A stretch of 47,743 bases of DNA from Bacillus sp. 491mf (lineage in GTDB: Bacteria > Bacillota > Bacilli > Bacillales > Bacillaceae_G): NCBI RefSeq assembly GCF_900112415.1, contig NZ_FOLV01000012.1, positions 1 to 47,743 of the forward strand, read 5' to 3'. How positions within the stretch are numbered: the stretch's first letter is position 1; the number at the start of each line of letters is the position of its first letter. Shown one piece after another: positions 34,161-41,861 of the stretch. The notes beneath the pieces are model-generated. The model searched no databases, was not told the DNA's origin, and worked only from the letters and a program-made list of their open reading frames with translations. A program made the translations under genes and the position numbers.

Positions 34161-34425
34161 AAAAATCCCCCTTATGTTAAAATAATTTCTGTGACATAAA
34201 TATATAATATTTTTAGAAAAAAATAAACGAATTTATTTAATTCTTCTGAATTCTGTTTATTATTCGTCACAAATTCTTCTTATACCTTTCGTTTTTTCAA
34301 CAAATATCAAAGGAAAATATTCTATAAAAATTTTCTTTCCTACCTAAAAGAGATTGTATATTCGAAAAAAAAACGTTACAATAATAGAAATAATTTTCAG
34401 AATATTATAAGGTAAGGTGGTGTGT

Positions 34426-35304
34426 ATGACAACTTCTATTATTTCTTATGTATATCGTTGTCTTTTTGGGATTATAGTTATTATTCTTATTAGTCCAATT
34501 CCTTCCGTTTTTCTAAACAGTGAACAATCCTACTCTGAAGCATTACATACAATGATTAATCAGTTGATGCATTTTCGCTCCATCACGATTCCAATAACGG
34601 ATTGGATTCATGAACCATTCTTTTTCTTTTCTTACTATCCAGAAAATATAACAAAATCATTTCATTCAACTGGATTGTTCCCATACATATGGAAATTATA
34701 TTTTTTATCTATGATACGACTCTTCTTTTCACTTACTGTTGGATTTTTCATCAGTCTTGGAATTGGTCAATTTTTCACTAAATTATCTTCTAAAAATAGA
34801 AAACATTTTTTAGTATTACGTTGGGTTCCCTTTTCATTTGGAACTGTTTCACTTCAATGTAGTGTCATTATTCTCTATCTATTCCTAACATCATACATAC
34901 CCTTTCCATACTTTTCTTCTCTTTTAATTATTTGGAGTACGTCCATGGTCATTATTATCCAAGCCATTAAAAAATGGATTCCTTTCTTACATACAGCCCA
35001 AAAAACAACACATATACATGATTCAGCTTTTCTTAGTAATACACTGTTTGTTTCTCTACTTGCCAGTCATAAATCTATCATTGGATCCATATTAATTTCC
35101 TTTACATATATGGAATGTATTTTTCATGTAAATGGATTATTTCAATTTATTGTACAATACTGCGTTACTTCCCCTATACTTGTTACAATAGGCCTTTTAT
35201 TACTTTATATCCCATACATGCTGCTTTCCCTTTTGCAAATATTATGGAAAAGAAATCGTTATACCGAGCACATTCATAGCCTATCTCGCACAACAATAAA
35301 GTGA
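34426..35304 (+). CDS. Lone DppB-like ABC permease paralogue
   Basis: A 292-residue membrane protein rich in aromatic residues. It follows the design of the permease at 20431: an N-terminal helix, a long outer loop, then four or five helices. The late motif SFTYMECIFHVNGLFQFIV parallels LFVLECVFHMSGIIQFLI in that protein. The central cytoplasmic loop is degenerate, with no clear EAA motif. ATG 34426 follows AAGGTAAGGTGGTG. There is no partner permease, ATPase or binding protein beside it. Confidence 0.65.
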   Translation: MTTSIISYVYRCLFGIIVIILISPIPSVFLNSEQSYSEALHTMINQLMHFRSITIPITDWIHEPFFFFSYYPENITKSFHSTGLFPYIWKLYFLSMIRLFFSLTVGFFISLGIGQFFTKLSSKNRKHFLVLRWVPFSFGTVSLQCSVIILYLFLTSYIPFPYFSSLLIIWSTSMVIIIQAIKKWIPFLHTAQKTTHIHDSAFLSNTLFVSLLASHKSIIGSILISFTYMECIFHVNGLFQFIVQYCVTSPILVTIGLLLLYIPYMLLSLLQILWKRNRYTEHIHSLSRTTIK

Positions 35305-35341
35305 AACTTTTCTTCAAACGATTCATTAGTTATCCGATTGA

Positions 35342-35383
35342 GGTCCTTATTAGCGATTCCATTTTTTAAAATCGCAATAAGGA
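35342..35383. terminator. Perfect inverted repeat, probable terminator
   Basis: GGTCCTTATT pairs with AATAAGGACC, extended inside by GCGATT/AATCGC with one offset base. It lies 38 bases after the lone permease stop. The T-run is poor, so the role is uncertain. Confidence 0.55.
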
Positions 35384-35514
35384 CCAATAAATCAAACCTT
35401 TTATCAGCTCTTTGCTCCCCCTTATAACTGTTTTTTACTAAAATATTACTTTTTCTTTACATTCTTTGACTATTCTTTCCTTTTCCATATATTATTAAAG
35501 TAATACTTTTATTC

Positions 35515-35560
35515 AGGAGGTGACATCTTTATTCTAATTTTAGAATAAAGAATATCCTTG
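35515..35560 (+). promoter_or_regulatory. Ribosome site separated from the TTG start by a hairpin
   Basis: AGGAGG (35515-35520) is followed by TGACAT, a perfect 10-base-pair hairpin (CTTTATTCTA / TAGAATAAAG, 35527-35550), then AATATCC and the TTG start. An in-frame TAA inside the hairpin excludes any earlier start. Linear spacing is 37 bases; with the hairpin folded it falls to about 13. Confidence 0.7.
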
Positions 35561-36871
35561 GACATATTAAAACTTTTCCTCATCGCTTTACTCATTCTTA
35601 TTTCTGGATTTTTCGTTGCGTCAGAGTTTGCTGTTGTTAAAGTACGCAAAAGTCGGATTGACCAACTTGCTAATGAAGGCAACAAACAAGCAATTCTAGC
35701 AAGAAAAGTTATTTCAAATTTAGATGTATACTTATCTGCTTGTCAGCTTGGTATTACGATTACCTCATTAGGTCTCGGTTGGCTTGGTGAACCTACCGTG
35801 GAACATTTATTAAAGCCGCTTTTTGAAAAAATAAATATAACAGGTAGGGTGGCGCATACGTTATCCTTTGTTATAGCCTTTAGCATGATTACGTTCTTTC
35901 ATGTTGTACTTGGTGAGCTCGTTCCAAAGTCATTTGCTATTCAAAAAGCGGAAGAAATTACATTGAAGTTCGCAAGACCTTTAATTCTATTCGATAAAAT
36001 AATGTATCCTTTTATCTGGTTATTAAATAGTACAGCACTCTTTTTCACAAAACTATTGGGATTACAACCAGTAAAAGAAAATGAACTTTCTCACTCTGAA
36101 GAAGAGTTACGTCTTATTTTAAGTGAAAGCTATAAGAGTGGAGAGATTAATCAATCGGAATACAAATATGTAAACAATATTTTTGAATTCGATGATCGAG
36201 TTGCAAAAGAGATTATGGTTCCGCGTACTGAAATGATCTGTTTATCAACTGAAAATTCATTAGCAGAAAATATGGAGATTATCTCCACTGAAAAATACAC
36301 ACGTTATCCAGTTATCGGAAAAGATAAAGATGATGTTGTCGGTATAATTAATACTAAAGAAATCTTCCATGATCAAACAAAAGGAATTTGCAAACCGCTA
36401 CAATCATACATACATCCTGTTTTAACAGTATTTGAAACCGTACCAATAAAAAAGGCGCTCATTCACCTACAAAAAAACCGCGTTCAACTAGCAATTATTA
36501 TGGATGAGTACGGTGGAACTGCAGGCCTTCTTACAATGGAAGATATTATCGAAGAAATTATTGGAGAAATACAAGACGAATTTGACACTGATGAAACACC
36601 AATGATTGAAAAACGTAATCCGACATTAACGGTACTTGATGGAAAAGTACTCATTTCTGATGTAAATGATATGTTTGGCCTTCATATTGATGATAGTGAT
36701 TTAGATACAATTGGAGGATGGTTTTTATCACAAACCATTGACATAAATATTGACCCTGGTCATATGATTCAATATGAAAATTATCAATTTAAAGCATTAG
36801 CAATAGATGGACATCAAGTAAAAAAAATTGCGGTTAGTAAAATGGATATACAAAAAGGAGTTACGCCGTGA
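35558..36871 (+). CDS. CNNM/CorC-type transporter (hemolysin family, DUF21-CBS-CorC_HlyC)
   Basis: A 437-residue membrane protein. The DUF21/CNNM domain (about 1-190: ISGFFVASEFAVVKVRKSRI, CQLGITITSLGLGWLGEP, VVLGELVPKSFAIQKAEE) is followed by paired CBS domains (KEIMVPRTEMICLS; VQLAIIMDEYGGTAGLLTME) and a C-terminal CorC_HlyC domain (DLDTIGGWFLS). This family is linked to magnesium efflux. The TTG start is fixed by the upstream in-frame stop and by the conserved N-terminus. The ribosome site is set off by a hairpin. It is coupled to the DUF456 gene downstream. Confidence 0.9.
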   Translation: MDILKLFLIALLILISGFFVASEFAVVKVRKSRIDQLANEGNKQAILARKVISNLDVYLSACQLGITITSLGLGWLGEPTVEHLLKPLFEKINITGRVAHTLSFVIAFSMITFFHVVLGELVPKSFAIQKAEEITLKFARPLILFDKIMYPFIWLLNSTALFFTKLLGLQPVKENELSHSEEELRLILSESYKSGEINQSEYKYVNNIFEFDDRVAKEIMVPRTEMICLSTENSLAENMEIISTEKYTRYPVIGKDKDDVVGIINTKEIFHDQTKGICKPLQSYIHPVLTVFETVPIKKALIHLQKNRVQLAIIMDEYGGTAGLLTMEDIIEEIIGEIQDEFDTDETPMIEKRNPTLTVLDGKVLISDVNDMFGLHIDDSDLDTIGGWFLSQTIDINIDPGHMIQYENYQFKALAIDGHQVKKIAVSKMDIQKGVTP

Positions 36872-37350
36872 ATTTCTTATTAACAATATGTATTATCGCT
36901 TGTTTTATCATATCATTTATCGCGTTCATCTACCCAATCATTCCAGGTATACTCGCTTTATGGGCGGGATTTTTCATTTATCAATTCGGTATGAACGACT
37001 TACAATTAACAAAGTCATTTTGGATTGTTCAAATTATATTTACAATTATTATTTTCATAGCTGATTTTATTACGAATAGCTATTTCTTAAAAAAGTATGG
37101 AAGTACAAAATGGAGCGAACGTGTCGGTATAGTTTCGATAATTGTTGGATCATTCTTTTTTCCGCCATTTGGGCTGATTATTATCCCATTCCTTTCCGTT
37201 TTCGCAACAGAATTAATGCATAAAAAGGCTGTGAATGAAGCCTTTATGGTCGGGGTTGCAACTGTCATCGGATTTTTAAGCAGCACGATAGCTAAAGCGA
37301 TTTTACAAACCATTATGATTATTATATTTGTATGTTATATTCTTTTTTAG
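36868..37350 (+). CDS. DUF456 membrane protein
   Basis: A 160-residue protein with four or five membrane segments (LLTICIIACFIISFIAFIYP, ILALWAGFFIYQF, FWIVQIIFTIIIFIADFITN). A Gly-rich loop (IVGSFFFPPFGLIIIPF) is typical of DUF456. The GTG start overlaps the preceding gene's TGA by four bases (GTGA), so translation is coupled to the CNNM transporter. Function unknown; the coupling suggests a shared membrane role. Confidence 0.87.
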   Translation: MNFLLTICIIACFIISFIAFIYPIIPGILALWAGFFIYQFGMNDLQLTKSFWIVQIIFTIIIFIADFITNSYFLKKYGSTKWSERVGIVSIIVGSFFFPPFGLIIIPFLSVFATELMHKKAVNEAFMVGVATVIGFLSSTIAKAILQTIMIIIFVCYILF

Positions 37351-37377
37351 CCATCCTTATCATAAGGATGGCTTTTT
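37349..37377. terminator. Terminator between convergent genes
   Basis: AGCCATCCTT pairs with AAGGATGGCT over a 5-base loop, then TTTTT. It touches both stop codons. Confidence 0.9.
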
Positions 37378-37996
37378 AATAGGCAATGCCAACTCGTTTT
37401 TTATAATGAATATCATGATAAAGTAATTGATAAACAAAATGGGCTGTATCTCCAACTGTGATCTTCATACCATCTAGCGGTAACATATCCTCTTCAGTAC
37501 GATAAATAGTTGTTTCTTCTCCATCTATTAAGTGTGTTGGGCAGACAATCGTCCATTGTAATTTGCTATTCGCTAAAGCTAAATAGGCCGCTACATGGTC
37601 TTCCGCTGCAGCCGTTGTCTTTCGACGTGATTCACTGGATTGAAAGCGATATAATTGCGGATTCACACGTGCCTGCAAAATCCCAGCCGTTCCAATTGTT
37701 ATAATTCTTATAATCCCTTCCTCGTTCATAGCGTCTATAATATGCGGCAAACTTTTTGATAACGTGCCGTTTCCATCGGTACCAAGTGCACTAATTACAA
37801 CATCTGCTCCCTTTACACACTCTTTCACATCTTCTTCATTCCATACATTTCCTTCTATTACACGAAAATTCTCATGTTGTATTTGTAGCTTCTCTTTATT
37901 TCTCACAAGCGCTGTCACCTTATGATTATCCTGTAATGCAAATTTTAAAATTCCGACTCCAACTCGACCTGTTGCCCCAAATAAACATATATTCAT
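37376..37996 (-). CDS. NAD(P)-binding atypical SDR oxidoreductase
   Basis: A 206-residue Rossmann-fold protein of the NmrA/YwnB-like atypical short-chain reductase group. It has CLFGATGRVGVGILKFAL (GxxGxxG), the Arg of ALVRNKEKL suited to NADP, and ADVVISALGTDGNGTL. The Tyr-x-x-x-Lys pair of classical SDRs is not evident. Members reduce flavin-like compounds or act as redox sensors; the substrate is unknown. AAGGGTGTGAG precedes ATG. Confidence 0.87.
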   Translation of the reverse strand: MNICLFGATGRVGVGILKFALQDNHKVTALVRNKEKLQIQHENFRVIEGNVWNEEDVKECVKGADVVISALGTDGNGTLSKSLPHIIDAMNEEGIIRIITIGTAGILQARVNPQLYRFQSSESRRKTTAAAEDHVAAYLALANSKLQWTIVCPTHLIDGEETTIYRTEEDMLPLDGMKITVGDTAHFVYQLLYHDIHYKKRVGIAY

Positions 37997-38053
37997 ACTA
38001 ACTCACACCCTTTCGCTCTCTCTATTATTTCTGAAGAAACAAAAATACACAAC

Positions 38054-38086
38054 AAAAAAGCTTTCTCATTGATCGAGAAAGCTTCT
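38054..38086 (-). terminator. Terminator of the small lipoprotein gene
   Basis: AAGCTTTCTC pairs with GAGAAAGCTT, followed by TTTTTTG on the minus strand. Confidence 0.88.
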
Positions 38087-38101
38087 ATCATCATATAACA
38101 T

Positions 38102-38296
38102 TTATTTCTTTTCAGTGGAGCTTGAAGAACTATCTTTCGAGTTTTTATCTTTTACTTCTCCACTCGTTTCTTTTTCAGTTGTCTTACCTTCTTGTTGCGT
38201 CGTCTCATCTTTCTTTTCCTCATTCTTACTACAACCTACCACAAATAAAGAGCTAGCAAGTGCAACGGCTGTTAACGATTTAACCCATTTATTCAT
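38102..38296 (-). CDS. Small lipoprotein with charged low-complexity tail
   Basis: A 64-residue protein with a lipoprotein signal (KWVKSLTAVALASSLFVVGC, lipobox VVGC). The mature part is entirely Lys/Glu/Thr/Ser rich with no fold, ending in a Ser-run. I choose ATG 38296 with AAAAGGAGG upstream. It likely acts as a surface tether or stress-related lipoprotein; no family recognised. Confidence 0.75.
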   Translation of the reverse strand: MNKWVKSLTAVALASSLFVVGCSKNEEKKDETTQQEGKTTEKETSGEVKDKNSKDSSSSSTEKK

Positions 38297-38420
38297 TTGC
38301 TTTTCCTCCTTTTGATAGAATATGTACATACTCATATTACTTCTCTTTTTTAAAGGAAATATTATAGATTAGTAAAGAAATAGTAAATCATTGTTAATTT
38401 TCTAAGGTTTGACTATATAT

Positions 38421-38585
38421 AGGTTAAAAAACGACATAAAACCCCTTTTTTATGGGAGGACGTGAGTATCTGGCCATGCAGAGGAGCGGTCAAGGTCTTT
38501 TCTTGCCACATGCGAGGTTTTGTGCAGGTCATGGTGTATATTGCAAAGCAGCGATTTATATGTCGAAACATAAAAACAGACTTAT
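38421..38585 (+). repeat. Dispersed repeat copy E
   Basis: It runs from GGTTAAAAAACGACATAAAA through GGGAGGACGTGAGTATCTGG, GGAGCGGTCAAGG and TTGCCACATGCGAGG to ATATGTCGAAACATAAAAAC. The hairpin arms TGGCC and GGTCA still pair with one G-U. It fills the gap between the lipoprotein and the CotF-like gene. Confidence 0.85.
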
Positions 38586-38663
38586 ATAACATTTTAATTC
38601 ATAGGATTGTGATACTAATCAGGTTTTGTCTTTTGAAAATATGGAAAATTTTAACAGATTAAT

Positions 38664-38693
38664 TAAAAAAGACAGCGATATCACTGTCTTTTT
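38664..38693 (-). terminator. Terminator of the CotF-like gene
   Basis: AAAAAAGACAG pairs with CTGTCTTTTT over a 9-base loop, touching the stop codon at 38693. Confidence 0.88.
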
Positions 38694-39151
38694 CACCCAT
38701 ATTTCTCTTCATCTATCATTTCTTGTATGCTATATTCTTTTTTCACTACATATTGCCATACACTGTAAGCATTTCGGTTCATTTTCAAGAAACAACTTTC
38801 TAAAAAAGAGCGAAATTCTGGATTTGCTACTTGTATTGCTACTTGTGCATATTCAAGTGCTAACCGTTTTAAATATGAAATATACGAAATAGCAATTTCT
38901 ATATCACTTTTTTGTCCGTTGTAGGTCGTATGAATCATTTCCATTGAGGATAAAAGTGGATATTGGTAAATGATATGCTGTACATTTTCACATTCTTGAA
39001 AGTTAATTTGTTCATTGTATGCCTGCAATAAGTATGGTAAATGTTTTTGTAGCAATTCCTTTAATTCATGATCTCGTACTTCATTCATATATTCACCAAT
39101 CACACATATGACTTCATAACTATAATCCATGAGTTTCTCAATATGCTCCAT
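38693..39151 (-). CDS. CotF-like spore coat protein
   Basis: A 152-residue helical protein. The C-terminal half (ISYLKRLALEYAQVAIQVAN, PEFRSFLESCFLKMNRNAY, VWQYVVKKEY) matches the Coat_F domain, where a helical pair ends in xYxxYVxxKGYY. The N-terminal half is a second helical bundle. CotF-family proteins are spore coat or ferritin-like minor components. AGGAGGAAATATTGA precedes ATG. Monocistronic. The call rests on pattern and local spore-gene context. Confidence 0.68.
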   Translation of the reverse strand: MEHIEKLMDYSYEVICVIGEYMNEVRDHELKELLQKHLPYLLQAYNEQINFQECENVQHIIYQYPLLSSMEMIHTTYNGQKSDIEIAISYISYLKRLALEYAQVAIQVANPEFRSFLESCFLKMNRNAYSVWQYVVKKEYSIQEMIDEEKYG

Positions 39152-39522
39152 TCAATATTTCCTCCTCTCTATTGATATGTATGCTCGAAATAGAACGACA
39201 GAACTTTTGTGAATCTTACAAAACTCTCCTATACTTATGTTTTCAAAAATTGTCTGGTCTGCTAAAAATCCATCATCAATTAAAGTAGTTGTTCCATGAA
39301 AAAACCATCTAAATGTTAATATACTTTAGCTCTAGAACCCCCGTAATTTATACGACATACTTTAATAACGAGACAACATTGTTAAATCACTATTCTTATA
39401 TATTTCCATCTTCCTCTTTCCTTATACAAAAAAAAACGTCTTTATATGGCATATATCCCAGTCAAAGCATTATAAAAGTGCATATTGTATTATGTACTTT
39501 ATAACTAAAGGAGGAAAAAACA
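39152..39522. other. AT-rich intergenic region before the YjcZ gene
   Basis: No gene is supported in this stretch. Near its end CATATTGTA (39481-39489) fits the -10 of sporulation sigma factors (CATAnnnTA) 34 bases before the YjcZ start. No good -35 is evident. Confidence 0.4.
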
Positions 39523-39612
39523 ATGGGCTTTGGACATCACGGCGGCGGGTTTGCGTTAGTTGTTGTATTATTTATCCTCTTAATTATTGTTGGTGCTGCA
39601 TGTTTTTGCTAA
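39523..39612 (+). CDS. YjcZ-family sporulation peptide
   Basis: A 29-residue peptide, MGFGHHGGGFALVVVLFILL then IIVGAACFC, with the Gly/His-rich start and single hydrophobic helix typical of YjcZ-family sporulation proteins. AAAGGAGGAAAAAACA precedes ATG and a terminator follows. Too short for most gene finders. Relatives are made during sporulation and sit in spore membranes or coat; the role is unknown. Confidence 0.85.
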   Translation: MGFGHHGGGFALVVVLFILLIIVGAACFC

Positions 39613-39658
39613 TTAGCTAAATGCTCCATACAACACTTATGTAGACAAAAAAACTATG

Positions 39659-39692
39659 AAAAAGAACATCTAATGTTTAGATGTTCTTTTTC
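39659..39692 (+). terminator. Terminator after the YjcZ gene
   Basis: AAAAAGAACATCTAA pairs with TTAGATGTTCTTTTT (tiny loop), then TCTG. Confidence 0.9.
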
Positions 39693-39700
39693 TGTATATA

Positions 39701-39826
39701 CAAGTTAACAATTAAAGCAAAAAAACTTTCTTTTTAAGGAGGACGAGAGGATCTGGTCACGCATAGAAGCGGTCATGTTGTATACTGCATAGAAATGACT
39801 TCTATATCTAAAAATTAAAATGGATA
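39701..39826 (+). repeat. Dispersed repeat copy F, internally deleted
   Basis: It begins CAAGTTAACAATTAAAG, keeps ACTTTCTTTTTAAGGAGGAC, GAGAGGATCTGGTCACGC and ATAGAAGCGGTCAT, then jumps to TGACTTCTATATCTAAAAAT and ends TTAAAATGG. The CTGCCACATGCGAGG segment is missing, so this copy is about 125 bp. Confidence 0.8.
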
Positions 39827-39851
39827 TATTCTCCCTTATCTGCTTTACATT

Positions 39852-39879
39852 AAAAAAAGCCGACTTTATCAATCGGCTC
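39852..39879 (-). terminator. Terminator of the YcgR/YcgQ operon
   Basis: AGCCGA pairs with TCGGCT and a TTTTTTT run follows on the minus strand. It overlaps the YcgQ stop codon region. Confidence 0.75.
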
Positions 39880-40750
39880 CTCGATATACATATTGTTCTT
39901 TTGGAGATTCTACTGTGTTCCATTTTGTAACTTCTAATACAGGGATATTTGCATGAAACGGTTGATAAAACTCTGTTGAAATTGTTCCTTCGACTTGAAT
40001 CCATTCATCATTTTTCCACTGGGCATCTTCAGGTTTCTTGACCAGCATGCCATATACACCCGAATCAGCAACACAGTGAATAATTCCAAAGCGAAATAAA
40101 AAATATTGTTCTTTTTTAGCAGAATCATCACGAAAGACAAAACCTTTAAAAGAAATTGTTTTACCTGTAAATTCACCAGGATAGTTATAAATAACTTCCA
40201 TTCCTTTCAAAAAGTTTGTATCTTCTAAAGCAATTTTATCTTTTGCTACAAATTGCTTTTTCTCTTTTTCCATCACTTCTCGATATCCTTCTTTTGCATA
40301 ATAAATACTTGTATCTGGTCTTAAAAACTGTCGATTCATAAACGGATCTTTACTTTCTGGTTGCGCAACAGGGAAATGAAACCCTTTTGCTTTTACAATG
40401 TCAGAATCTAACGTTGCAATCGGAAAAAAGAGTCCCGAAATGATCGGAAAACAAAATAGTGTGTATGCAATTGTACGTTTCCACCATGTATTTTCGTCTT
40501 TTGAATGATCATGACCACAGTGACTTTCATTACATCCACATTCATGATCATGGTTATGATCTTGATTATGTTTACCATGCTCTTTTTGAAATACAATAAT
40601 CATTTGGATTACAGTTAAAAATCCTAAAATAATCGCTGCTGTTTTTGATAAATACGCATATTTCATATTGATATATTTTGTAATATCTCCTGAAATATGA
40701 AGTTGTGCTAATAAAATTGTAAATCCAAGTAAAATATAAGCGCGAAACAT
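39869..40750 (-). CDS. YcgQ-like TIGR03943/DUF1980 permease partner, His-rich
   Basis: A 293-residue membrane protein with three or four N-terminal helices. Between the second and third helix lies a His/Cys/Asp loop (HNQDHNHDHECGCNESHCGH) that must be a metal-binding site. The C-terminal 150 residues form an OB-like outer domain (YPGEFTGKTISFKGFVFRDD; HCVADSGVYGMLVKKP). TIGR03943 proteins are always paired with a DUF318 permease, here 3 bases upstream. A zinc or other metal role is inferred from the His loop. Confidence 0.88.
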   Translation of the reverse strand: MFRAYILLGFTILLAQLHISGDITKYINMKYAYLSKTAAIILGFLTVIQMIIVFQKEHGKHNQDHNHDHECGCNESHCGHDHSKDENTWWKRTIAYTLFCFPIISGLFFPIATLDSDIVKAKGFHFPVAQPESKDPFMNRQFLRPDTSIYYAKEGYREVMEKEKKQFVAKDKIALEDTNFLKGMEVIYNYPGEFTGKTISFKGFVFRDDSAKKEQYFLFRFGIIHCVADSGVYGMLVKKPEDAQWKNDEWIQVEGTISTEFYQPFHANIPVLEVTKWNTVESPKEQYVYRGAD

Positions 40751-40753
40751 TAA

Positions 40754-41650
40754 TTACCACCCCATCGCATAAATGAGTAGTGAGCTTGCATAAACAACAA
40801 CTGTAATTAAAACAACAACAATAATAACAAAACGTGTTTTAAAAGTTGCAAGCATCATAAACATATTTTTAATATCTACCATCGGTCCGTACACAAGAAA
40901 CGCAACGAGAGACGCTGTTGAAAATGTGCTTTGGAATGAAGATGCAATAAACGCATCAGCTTCTGAACATAACGACAAAATAAACGCCAGTCCCATCATA
41001 ACAAGTGGTGAAGAATACGGCCCTTGTCCAATTGTAAGGAGTGTAGAGGTCTTCACAAAAGTTTGTACACTTGCTGCAATAAGCGCACCAATAATTAAAA
41101 ATTTTCCCATTGAGAAAAACTCTTCGACAGCATGTGTACATACGTCCCAAAATTTTTCACGGAATGGTCGATTATGATTTACCACCGGAAAATTAGTATT
41201 CCGTAGTTGATGGTCTTTAAACATAAACGATAAGACAAGTCCGACAATAATAGCCACAATAATAGCAACAATAGCGCGATACCAAACCATATGCATACTA
41301 CTCCCAAACGCTACATATGTCGCAAATAAAACGACAGGATTAATAATGGGTCCAGTCAACATAAAGGCAATCCCTGCGTATGGTGGTACTCCTTTCCCAA
41401 TAAGGCGCCGAACGATCGGAACAATTCCACACTCACACCCAGGGAACATCATCCCTAGAAAAACTGCTAATAAGACAGACAGAAAACGATTCTTTGGCAT
41501 CCACCTTGCTACCATATCTTCTGTCACAAACATTTGAATGAATCCTGAAATAAATACACCTATTAATACAAATGGCAGTGCTTCAATTAATATTGAAATA
41601 AAAATCGTATTCATTTGCAGGAACGCTTTTGGTAAATGAAACATTTCCAT
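40754..41650 (-). CDS. YcgR-like DUF318 permease
   Basis: A 298-residue permease of the DUF318/ArsP-like family. The diagnostic motif is MFPGCECGIVPIVRRLIGKG, followed by FMLTGPIINPVVLFATYVAF, with a second-half repeat (LCSEADAFIASSFQ, FLVYGPMVDIKNMFMMLA). There are eight or so helices. I choose ATG 41650 (MEMFHLPK), which follows GGGGGATATGCATC. It overlaps no gene but sits 3 bases before ycgQ, forming a two-subunit transporter. Direct repeats lie upstream. Confidence 0.88.
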   Translation of the reverse strand: MEMFHLPKAFLQMNTIFISILIEALPFVLIGVFISGFIQMFVTEDMVARWMPKNRFLSVLLAVFLGMMFPGCECGIVPIVRRLIGKGVPPYAGIAFMLTGPIINPVVLFATYVAFGSSMHMVWYRAIVAIIVAIIVGLVLSFMFKDHQLRNTNFPVVNHNRPFREKFWDVCTHAVEEFFSMGKFLIIGALIAASVQTFVKTSTLLTIGQGPYSSPLVMMGLAFILSLCSEADAFIASSFQSTFSTASLVAFLVYGPMVDIKNMFMMLATFKTRFVIIVVVLITVVVYASSLLIYAMGW

Positions 41651-41682
41651 GATGCATATCCCCCATCTTTTCATTAACAATA

Positions 41683-41706
41683 TGTAATTGTAACTGTAAT
41701 CTGTAG
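41683..41706 (-). promoter_or_regulatory. Hexamer direct repeats upstream of the YcgR/YcgQ operon
   Basis: Three perfect-period hexamers TGTAAT, TGTAAC and TGTAAT (followed by CTGTAG) lie 32 bases upstream of the start codon. This could be an operator for a metal regulator. No Fur/Zur-type 7-1-7 palindrome is present, so the regulator is not identified. Confidence 0.4.
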
Positions 41707-41817
41707 ATTGAACAAGTAGTTATAAAAATTAACCTAAATGGAATATTATACATATTTCATTCCATCAATTCATGAATAGCTGTGAACAAAAAAGCTAATT
41801 TATCAATACTTTATAGT

Positions 41818-41853
41818 AAAAAAGCTGTTTTGGAAGTGTTCCAAAACAGCTGA
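41818..41853 (-). terminator. Terminator of the CorA-family gene
   Basis: AGCTGTTTTGGAA pairs with TTCCAAAACAGCT over a 3-base loop, then TTTTTTAC on the minus strand. Confidence 0.92.
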
Positions 41854-41861
41854 ATTTCATA

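Noticed and set aside
39705-40004. 99-codon minus-strand frame spanning repeat copy F and the ycgQ end
   Set aside because: It joins repeat sequence to an out-of-frame part of ycgQ and has no start signals.
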